Assembly: GCA_023266245.1 (NCBI GenBank)
Contig: JAHFRO010000037.1
Location: forward strand, 1,340-19,994
Reading direction: 5' to 3'
DNA: 18,655 nucleotides
DNA from: Betaproteobacteria bacterium
GTDB taxonomy: Bacteria > Pseudomonadota > Gammaproteobacteria > Burkholderiales > SG8-41
The notes below the pieces were generated by a model. The model saw only the letters and a list, made by a program, of their open reading frames with translations, searched no databases and was not told the origin of the DNA. Below are positions 13,128 through 18,655 of this stretch, one piece after another. Numbering within the stretch: position 1 is the stretch's first letter; the number at the start of each line of letters is the position of its first letter. The translations under genes and the position numbers were made by a program.

Positions 13128-15626
13128 ATGAGATTCGCGCGGGGAATCGGATTGGCGGCGCGGCTGCTCGCGCGCGACTACCGCGCGGGCGAGCTTGCGC
13201 TCATTGCCATCGCCATCGTGATCGCGGTGGCGAGCGTCACCACGGTCGGCTTTTTCACCGATCGCGTGCATCAGGCGCTGGAACGCCAGGCCAACCAGCT
13301 GCTCGGCGCGGATCTGGTCGTGGTCGGGGACCGCCCGCTCGCGCGCGAGTTCGAGGCCGAAGCGTTTCGCCGGAGCCTGGCGGTGGCGCGCATGTTGCGT
13401 TTTCCGAGCATGGTCGTACGGGGCGAGAAGAACGTGCTCGCCGACGTGAAGGTCGTCACCCCGGGCTATCCGCTGCGGGGGGAGGCGCGCATAAGCGCGG
13501 AACTCTACGGCCCCGACCGGCGCGCCGAGGCCATTCCCGCGCCGGGCACGGTGTGGGTGGATGAACGGCTGTTCACCGGGCTTGAGCTCGCGATCGGCGA
13601 CATGGTCAGCGTCGGTGCAAGCCGGCTGCGGGTAGCGGCCATACTCACGCAGGAGCCCGACAGCGCCATCGGCTTCCTTGCCTCGGCGCCGCGGCTGATC
13701 GTGAACGATGGCGACATCGCGGCGACCGGCCTGATCCAGACCGGCAGCCGCATCCGCTACCGGCTGCAGATCGCGGGCGCCGCCGAGCGCGTGGATGGTT
13801 ACCGGGACTGGGCGCTTGCGAGGCTGCAGCCGGGGCAGCGCATCGAGGGCATACGCGACGCGCGGCCGGAGGTGAGGGCGGCGCTCGACCGCGCCGAACA
13901 ATTCCTTAACCTCGCCGCACTCGTGAGCGTGGTACTCGCTGCAGTGGCGATTGCGCTGGCGGCGCGCCGCTTCTTGCAGCGCCACCTTGATGGCTGCGCC
14001 ATGATGCGCTGCCTGGGCGCGAGCCAGGGCCTCATCACACGGCTCTATGCGGCCCATTTCCTGCTGCTGGGCACAGTCGCCGCGGTAGTCGGATGCACGA
14101 TCGGTGCGGCCGCGCAATCCGTGCTCGCGTACTGGCTCGGCACCCTGGTCCCGGTGCGGCTGCCATTCCCGGGGTGGATGCCGGCGCTGCACGGCGTGGT
14201 TGCAGGCCTGCTGCTGCTGTTCGGATTTGCGCTGCCGCCACTGGTCAGCCTCACCCAGGTTTCCACCCTGCGCGTGCTGCGGCGCGAATTCGGCGTACCT
14301 AAAGGCATGGGACTCGCGGGCTACGTGCTCGGATTCGCGGTGATCGGCGGCATGATCTACTGGCGGGCGCACGACCTCAGGCTGGGGAGCATGGTCTTCG
14401 GCGGCTTCGTCGCCGCGATGCTCGCGGCCGGGCTGCTCACATGGCTGATACTGCGCGGGCTCTCCCGCATGCGCCACAGCGGGATGTCGTGGCGCTTCGG
14501 CATCGCCAACCTGCAGCGCCGCACGCTCGGCAGCATCATCCAGATCGTGGCGCTCGGCCTCGGCATCATGGCGTTGCTCACTCTCACGTTGATCCGGACC
14601 GACCTCCTCGACGCCTGGCAGAAGAGCCTGCTGCCGGACGCGCCCAATCGCTTCATCGTCAACATCCAGCCCGACCAGGTGCAGCCGCTCAACGCGTTCT
14701 TTGGAGTGCGCGGCATTGCCCAGCCGCCGGTGTTTCCCATGGTGCGCGGGCGGCTCATCAGGATCAACGGCCGCGGTGTTTCTTCGGCGGACTACTTGGA
14801 CGACCGCGCGAAGCGGCTGACAGACCGCGAGTTCAACTTGTCATGGGCGACCCGGATGCAGACCGACAACCGCATCGTCGCGGGCGAGTGGTGGGGCGAG
14901 AAGAGGACGCGCCGCGACCAGTTTTCGGTGGAGGAGGGGATCGCGGAAACGCTCGTCATCCGCCTGGGCGACGTGCTCACCTACGACGTTGCGGGGAGGG
15001 AGGTTGAGGGGACCGTCACCAGCCTGCGCAAGGTGAATTGGGACACGTTCAACGTCAATTTCTTCGTGGTGGCGCCGCCGGGGTTGCTGGAAACCTATCC
15101 GGTGAGCTACATCACCAGCTTTCACCTGCCGCCGCGCAACGCGGAACTCCTGAACACGCTGGTCAAGGCCTTCCCCAACTTCCTGCTGATAGACGTGGCG
15201 CAGGTGATGGGGCAGGTGCAGAGAATAATGGACCAGGTGGCGCGCGCGGTGCAGTTCGTGTTCCTGTTCACCGTGCTGGCGGGACTGACCGTGCTCTATG
15301 CCGCGATCGCAGCCACCCAGGACGAGCGGCTGTATCAGGCCACCATCATGCGCACGCTGGGCGCTAACCGCCAGCAGCTCGCGCGCGCCAACCTTGCCGA
15401 GTTCGCCGCGATCGGGGCGCTGGCGGGATTGATCGCGGCGGCCGGCGCCAACGCGCTCGGTTCGGTGCTGGCGGCCAGGATCCTGAACCTTGCCTACAGC
15501 TTCAACCTGAGTGTCTGGGTGATCGGCGTGATCGCCGGTGCGCTGGGCATCGCGGCTGCCGGCCATTTCGGTACGCGGCAGGTACTCAAGGTCGCGCCGC
15601 TGAAAGTGCTGCGCCAGATCGGCTGA
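13128..15626 (+). CDS. ybbP: YbbP-like FtsX/MacB-type ABC transporter permease
   Basis: Large inner-membrane permease, the expected partner of YbbA, of the family annotated as linked to lysophospholipase L1. It is 832 aa from ATG 13128; E. coli YbbP is about 800. One helix lies near the N-terminus (about 22-42), followed by a periplasmic domain. FtsX-type helix clusters lie at about 262-395 and 410-505, then a second large soluble domain (about 510-690), and a last FtsX domain of three to four helices ending in KVLRQIG. Upstream in-frame GTG codons at 13104 and 13107 lie inside the palindromic repeat, so I prefer the ATG (MRFARGIGLAARLLARDYRAG). There is only a weak GGA upstream. The exact substrate is unknown. 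Confidence 0.9.
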   Translation: MRFARGIGLAARLLARDYRAGELALIAIAIVIAVASVTTVGFFTDRVHQALERQANQLLGADLVVVGDRPLAREFEAEAFRRSLAVARMLRFPSMVVRGEKNVLADVKVVTPGYPLRGEARISAELYGPDRRAEAIPAPGTVWVDERLFTGLELAIGDMVSVGASRLRVAAILTQEPDSAIGFLASAPRLIVNDGDIAATGLIQTGSRIRYRLQIAGAAERVDGYRDWALARLQPGQRIEGIRDARPEVRAALDRAEQFLNLAALVSVVLAAVAIALAARRFLQRHLDGCAMMRCLGASQGLITRLYAAHFLLLGTVAAVVGCTIGAAAQSVLAYWLGTLVPVRLPFPGWMPALHGVVAGLLLLFGFALPPLVSLTQVSTLRVLRREFGVPKGMGLAGYVLGFAVIGGMIYWRAHDLRLGSMVFGGFVAAMLAAGLLTWLILRGLSRMRHSGMSWRFGIANLQRRTLGSIIQIVALGLGIMALLTLTLIRTDLLDAWQKSLLPDAPNRFIVNIQPDQVQPLNAFFGVRGIAQPPVFPMVRGRLIRINGRGVSSADYLDDRAKRLTDREFNLSWATRMQTDNRIVAGEWWGEKRTRRDQFSVEEGIAETLVIRLGDVLTYDVAGREVEGTVTSLRKVNWDTFNVNFFVVAPPGLLETYPVSYITSFHLPPRNAELLNTLVKAFPNFLLIDVAQVMGQVQRIMDQVARAVQFVFLFTVLAGLTVLYAAIAATQDERLYQATIMRTLGANRQQLARANLAEFAAIGALAGLIAAAGANALGSVLAARILNLAYSFNLSVWVIGVIAGALGIAAAGHFGTRQVLKVAPLKVLRQIG

Positions 15627-15630
15627 CGCG

Positions 15631-15660
15631 TTCAGTTTCGTTGTCGGGCTGGGTTATACT
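15631..15660 (+). promoter_or_regulatory. Possible rmuC promoter
   Basis: TATACT at 15655-15660 is a good -10 hexamer. A weak TTCAGT at 15631-15636 could be the -35, at an 18-base spacing. The transcript would start close to the rmuC ATG at 15672, giving an almost leaderless mRNA. The -35 has only three consensus matches. Confidence 0.35.
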
Positions 15661-15671
15661 TCGCATCGTCG

Positions 15672-16910
15672 ATGCCTGAAATCCTGTACGCGGTCCTCGC
15701 GCTCGCCATATTTACCACGCTCGCGGTGATGATTGCGTGGCTGATTGCCCAGTCTAAAAAACTCAAGGACCTTTCCAGCACGCTCGGCGACGCGCTGGAA
15801 CAGAAGCACCGGGCGATGCTTTCGGACCTGCACGACGGCCTCACCCGGCAGGGCGACCGGCTGGGGGGGCACCTTACGGAGTCGAGCGAGCGGTTGCGCG
15901 GCGCCGTGACCGAAGAACTCAAGCAGACGCGTGACACACTGCACAACCTGCAGTTGTCGCTCGCGACGAATTTGAGCGACACCACCGAGAAGCTGAACGC
16001 CAAGATCGACCAACGGCTGGAGCAGATCGCCGGCAAGGTGAACGAGCGGCTCGATGAGGGCTTCAAGAAGACCAACGAGACCTTCGTCAACGTGATGCAG
16101 CGCCTCGCTACCATAGACGAGGCGCAGAAGAAGATCGAGACGCTCACCGGCAGCGTGGTAAGCCTGCAGGAGCTGCTCGGCGACAAGAAGTCCCGCGGCG
16201 CCTTTGGCGAGGTGCAGCTGGAAGCGCTGGTGAGGAATGTCCTGCCGCCGGCGGCCTTCGAGATGCAGTACACGCTCTCGAACGGCGCGAGGGTGGACTG
16301 CGTGCTGAAACTTCCCGAGCCGACCGGTCTCGTCTGCGTGGACTCCAAGTTCCCGCTCGAGAACTACCACAAGATGTTCACGCCGGGGACGAACGACATG
16401 GACCGCGCGGCTGCGCAGCGCCAGTTCCGCGCCGACGTGAAAAAGCACGTGGACGACATCGCGAAAAAGTACATCCTGCCGAACGAGACTTCGGACGGCG
16501 CGGTGATGTTCGTGCCGGCGGAAGCGGTGTTCGCGGAGATCCACGCTTATTCAGCCGAGGTGGTGGACTACGCCAACTCGAAACGCGTGTGGATCGTGTC
16601 GCCGACGACGCTGATGGCGGTGCTCAACACCGCGCGCGCGGTGCTGAAGGACGTCGAGACGCGCAAGCAGATCCACGTCATCCGGGAGGCACTGGCGCGC
16701 CTGGCGGTGGAATTCAGCCGCTTCGACGAACGGCTCAAGGAACTCGCCAGGCACATCCGGCAGGCGAACGAGGACGTGGAGAAGATCCAGGTCACGGGCG
16801 GCAAGATCACGCAACAGTTCCAGCGCATCGAATCCGCCGAGCTGGAGCAACCTGAAACGGCACAACTCAAGGTAGTCGAACTCAGGGAAGACAACAAGGG
16901 GAGCAAGTGA
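15672..16910 (+). CDS. rmuC: RmuC family DNA recombination protein
   Basis: A predicted nuclease-like protein that limits inversions at short inverted repeats in E. coli. The 412 aa comprise an N-terminal membrane helix (about 4-25) and a long charged coiled coil (about 28-150, rich in KL, DL and EK heptads). The RmuC domain follows, with RGAFGEVQLE at about 177-186, VDSKFPLENY at about 224-233 and VFAEIHAYS near 290. The start is ATG 15672 with the expected MPEILYAVLALAIF membrane segment. The stop overlaps the GTG of the lipoprotein gene by four bases. Its role in rearrangement at inverted repeats is worth noting in a window full of palindromic arrays, though it is a common housekeeping gene. 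Confidence 0.95.
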   Translation: MPEILYAVLALAIFTTLAVMIAWLIAQSKKLKDLSSTLGDALEQKHRAMLSDLHDGLTRQGDRLGGHLTESSERLRGAVTEELKQTRDTLHNLQLSLATNLSDTTEKLNAKIDQRLEQIAGKVNERLDEGFKKTNETFVNVMQRLATIDEAQKKIETLTGSVVSLQELLGDKKSRGAFGEVQLEALVRNVLPPAAFEMQYTLSNGARVDCVLKLPEPTGLVCVDSKFPLENYHKMFTPGTNDMDRAAAQRQFRADVKKHVDDIAKKYILPNETSDGAVMFVPAEAVFAEIHAYSAEVVDYANSKRVWIVSPTTLMAVLNTARAVLKDVETRKQIHVIREALARLAVEFSRFDERLKELARHIRQANEDVEKIQVTGGKITQQFQRIESAELEQPETAQLKVVELREDNKGSK

Positions 16911-17308
16911 GAAGACTGGCGGTGGTGATGTTTGCAGCGTTGATCGTGGGCGCCGGCTGCGCTACGGTCGATTCGGTGAAGGACGCGAAGGGGCAGGGGG
17001 TCAAGCGCACGTTCCGCCAGCCGTACGACCTGGTCTATCAGGCGGCGGTCAACGCGGCGACGAAGCGCAAGCTCGAGTTCGTGGAGCAGGACCGCGCCGG
17101 GGGGCGCCTCGTGCTGTCCAACAGCGCAAGCTGGACCAGCCTCGGCGAGCGCATCGCCATGTTCGTGACGCGCACGAGCGACCGCGCCACGGTGGTCGAA
17201 GTGGTCTCCAGACCGGTCGGGGGGGCGATCACTTTTCCGCCCGACTGGCCGGGCCTGCTGTTCGGCGACATCGAACAGGAACTGGCCGAGGCGCGGAAAC
17301 CGCGGTGA
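16907..17308 (+). CDS. Small predicted lipoprotein of unknown function
   Basis: 133 aa. A signal peptide of positively charged and then hydrophobic residues (RRLAVVMFAALIVGAG) ends at a lipobox-type Cys18 (VGAGC), so the mature protein is probably lipid-anchored. The rest, about 115 residues, is soluble, contains a YDLVYQAAVNAATKRKLEFVEQ segment, and has a strand-rich pattern typical of small outer-membrane or periplasmic lipoproteins. I cannot assign a specific family. The start is GTG at 16907, overlapping the rmuC stop (GTGA), with GGGGAG 6 bases upstream, so it is likely translated from the rmuC transcript. It ends just before a palindromic repeat element. Confidence 0.8.
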   Translation: MRRLAVVMFAALIVGAGCATVDSVKDAKGQGVKRTFRQPYDLVYQAAVNAATKRKLEFVEQDRAGGRLVLSNSASWTSLGERIAMFVTRTSDRATVVEVVSRPVGGAITFPPDWPGLLFGDIEQELAEARKPR

Positions 17309-17326
17309 GGTCGACGACAGAACGCT

Positions 17327-17438
17327 TTAGCCACAGAGAGCACAGAGGGCACAGAGAATACAGAGAGTTGAAATGTCCGAATCGATTGGCCTCGCTCGCC
17401 TCGCATTCTCTGTGAACTCTGTGTCCTCTGTGGCTGAA
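17327..17438. repeat. Palindromic repeat element with 9-nt units (CACAGAGNN)
   Basis: The left arm has units CACAGAGAG (17332-17340), CACAGAGGG (17341-17349), CACAGAGAA (17350-17358) and TACAGAGAG (17359-17367). The right arm has TTCTCTGTG (17406-17414), AACTCTGTG (17415-17423) and TCCTCTGTG (17424-17432), the reverse complement with a 9-nt period. The outer ends TTTAGCCACAG and CTGTGGCTGAA also face each other. The core is the same CACAGAG as in the element at 12952-13110, but with a two-base rather than a one-base spacer. It separates the lipoprotein gene from mtfA and could form a long hairpin in the transcript. Confidence 0.9.
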
Positions 17439-17451
17439 TTTCCAGGTTTTC

Positions 17452-17481
17452 ATCCGCGTGTATCTGCGTTTATCTGCGGTT
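17452..17481. repeat. Tandem repeat with 10-nt units (ATCTGCGTTT family), single arm
   Basis: Three units: ATCCGCGTGT (17452-17461), ATCTGCGTTT (17462-17471) and ATCTGCGGTT (17472-17481). The period is 10 nt with an ATCYGCG core and three variable bases. It ends 7 bases before the chosen mtfA GTG and overlaps the alternative TTG at 17480, so it lies in the mtfA leader. No facing inverted arm is visible. Confidence 0.82.
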
Positions 17482-17488
17482 GAGTCCC

Positions 17489-18277
17489 GTGTTGCAGGCC
17501 TTCAAGCGCTGGCGCCGCGAGAGGATCCTCAGGCGGTCCGCTCTCGACGAGGGTCTGTGGCGCACGGTGGTCGACCGCTATCCCTTCGTGCGCGCGCTGT
17601 CCGTGCCGGAGCGCGCCCGGCTGCGCGAATGGGCGATCCTGTTTCTGCACGAAAAATCCATCGCAGGCGCGGGCGGGCTCGCGGTGTGTGACGAAATGCG
17701 TATGTGCATCGCGGCACAGGCCTGTATGCTGATTCTCAACCTCGATCTCGACTACTACCGCGGTTGGGTGGAGGTGATTGTGTATCCGGACGAATTCGTC
17801 GCCGAGTATGAATACGTGGACGAGGACGGGATCGCGCACCACGTGCGGGAGCCCATGACCGGCGAATCCTGGCTCGAAGGGCCGGTGATCCTGTCGTGGG
17901 CGGATGCCGAGCAGGGTGGCGACGGCACCGGCTACAACGTGGTGATCCACGAATTCGCCCACAAGCTCGACATGCTGAACGGGGACGCGAACGGCTTTCC
18001 GCCGCTGCATCCGGACATGGATCGGGCACAGTGGTCGCGCGCGCTCGGCGCGGCGTATGAGGGTTTCTGCGTCCGTGTGGAGCGCCACGAGCACACCGCG
18101 ATCGATCCTTACGCCGCCGAGAGCCCGGCCGAGTTCTTCGCGGTGCTGAGCGAAGCTTTTTTCGAAACCCCCTCCGCGGTGCTCGGTGAATACGTCGAGG
18201 TTTACCGCCAGCTCGCGGCTTTCTACCGGCAGGACCCGGCGGCGCGCCTGGCGGGGCAGGACACGGGGCCTGAATGA
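17489..18277 (+). CDS. mtfA: MtfA-type zinc metallopeptidase (Mlc titration factor family, M90)
   Basis: Cytosolic zinc-dependent peptidase. In E. coli, MtfA binds and inactivates the glucose repressor Mlc. It is 262 aa from GTG 17489, close to the 265 of the E. coli protein. The zinc motif HEFAHKLD starts at residue 154. The third ligand is the Glu in VLSEAFFE (about E222), within the family segment YAAESPAEFFAVLSE. PVILSW and the GYNVVIHEFAH context are also typical. The start is uncertain: a TTG at 17480 gives three more residues but overlaps a repeat unit, and neither has a clear Shine-Dalgarno. Whether an Mlc homologue exists in this organism cannot be seen here. Confidence 0.93.
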   Translation: MLQAFKRWRRERILRRSALDEGLWRTVVDRYPFVRALSVPERARLREWAILFLHEKSIAGAGGLAVCDEMRMCIAAQACMLILNLDLDYYRGWVEVIVYPDEFVAEYEYVDEDGIAHHVREPMTGESWLEGPVILSWADAEQGGDGTGYNVVIHEFAHKLDMLNGDANGFPPLHPDMDRAQWSRALGAAYEGFCVRVERHEHTAIDPYAAESPAEFFAVLSEAFFETPSAVLGEYVEVYRQLAAFYRQDPAARLAGQDTGPE

Positions 18278-18290
18278 GCCGGTCGCGCGC

Positions 18291-18655
18291 ATGATGCCCA
18301 TACTCGCCAACGCCAAGTCAAAATACCTGCTGTTTTCCAGCTTCGGACTGCTGCTCGCCGCGCTCACTGCGCTGATCGCGCTCGGGCTCACCCGCATCGA
18401 GTCGTTCAACAGCCAGATCAACGCGCTCACCGAAGCGCAGAACCGCAAGATCGGAACGGTTTCCGAGCTGTTTCTCAGCAACGGACAGCGCTCGGCGCTG
18501 ATCGACAAGCTGTTCGCGGCGGAAACGCCGCAGTCACGCGACACCCTCCACGGCCAGTACCGCCGCGCGATCGAGAGCTACGCGCGCGCGGTGGACAAGC
18601 TGCGCGCCCTGCGGGTCGCCCCGGCCGAGCGGGCGGTGCGCGACGAGGCGATTGT
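18291..18655 (+). CDS. N-terminus of a membrane-anchored sensor or chemoreceptor-like protein (cut by window end)
   Basis: 121 residues are visible. A short cytoplasmic stretch (MMPILANAKSKY) is followed by a strong membrane helix (about 13-34). The helical, charged segment after it has alternating hydrophobic and polar residues and an Ala/Arg-rich pattern, as in four-helix-bundle periplasmic sensor domains. The output domain lies beyond the window, so methyl-accepting protein, GGDEF/EAL and histidine kinase are all possible. The start is ATG 18291 (ATG ATG), 13 bases after the mtfA stop. The ATG at 18274, overlapping the mtfA stop, ends after six codons and is not used. No strong ribosome binding site is seen. 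Confidence 0.8.
   Translation, partial: MMPILANAKSKYLLFSSFGLLLAALTALIALGLTRIESFNSQINALTEAQNRKIGTVSELFLSNGQRSALIDKLFAAETPQSRDTLHGQYRRAIESYARAVDKLRALRVAPAERAVRDEAI

Noticed and set aside
13026..14477. 483-codon minus-strand open frame opposite ybbP
   Set aside because: Antisense to a clear permease gene; Arg/His/Gln-rich composition typical of a shadow frame.
12952..17481. CRISPR array
   Set aside because: Units are 7-10 bases with no spacers of 25-40 bases and no cas genes; the periodicity and palindromic arms do not fit.

Overview
This GC-rich window is chromosomal and looks like a Betaproteobacterium or a related Gammaproteobacterium. The clues are the Ara4N lipid A genes, the tesA/ybbA/ybbP block and the selD/mnmH pair, all close to enterobacterial homologues but in a different order. 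The taxon is inference. There is no rRNA or tRNA gene, CRISPR array, transposase or phage gene that I can see. Coding density is high and no gene-free stretch exceeds about 180 bases.

Layout. At 1-419 (minus) is the start of a Bcp/PrxQ peroxiredoxin. Positions 575-10420 hold a nearly complete pathway for adding 4-amino-4-deoxy-L-arabinose (Ara4N) to lipid A. arnD (minus) and ugd (plus) are divergent. A tightly packed minus-strand run then reads, in transcription order, arnT, arnE-like, arnB, arnC, arnA formyltransferase half and arnA decarboxylase half, with selU/mnmH just upstream of arnT. ArnA, one fused protein in E. coli, is two genes here with a 4-base ATGA overlap. Ugd makes UDP-glucuronate, the ArnA decarboxylase and ArnB make UDP-Ara4N, the ArnA formyltransferase formylates it, ArnC loads it on undecaprenyl phosphate, ArnD deformylates it, ArnE flips it and ArnT transfers it to lipid A. 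This is the usual route to polymyxin/cationic peptide resistance.

At 9371-11563 is a divergent selenium pair: selU (tRNA 2-selenouridine synthase) and selD (selenophosphate synthetase). The selD active-site codon is an in-frame TGA at 10565-10567, so SelD is almost certainly a selenoprotein. A conventional gene call loses its first 28 residues. A plausible bacterial SECIS hairpin follows the TGA.

At 11651-15626 tesA (minus) lies head to head with ybbA-ybbP (plus), an ABC ATPase and FtsX-type permease. The tesA and ybbA start codons overlap on opposite strands. At 15672-17308 are rmuC and a small lipoprotein gene overlapping it by 4 bases (GTGA). At 17489-18277 is mtfA, followed by the start of a membrane sensor or chemoreceptor-like protein cut by the window end.

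The most unusual feature is a set of six intergenic short-period repeat elements at 498-593, 1512-1546, 11569-11655, 12952-13110, 17327-17438 and 17452-17481. Each is built from a short core, about 7 nt, repeated with a period of exactly 7, 8, 9 or 10 nt. Four are arranged as facing arms of an imperfect palindrome. They abut or overlap gene ends: arnD and tesA both take their TGA stop from a repeat unit, ybbA ends at an element edge, and the ybbP and mtfA upstream starts lie inside elements.
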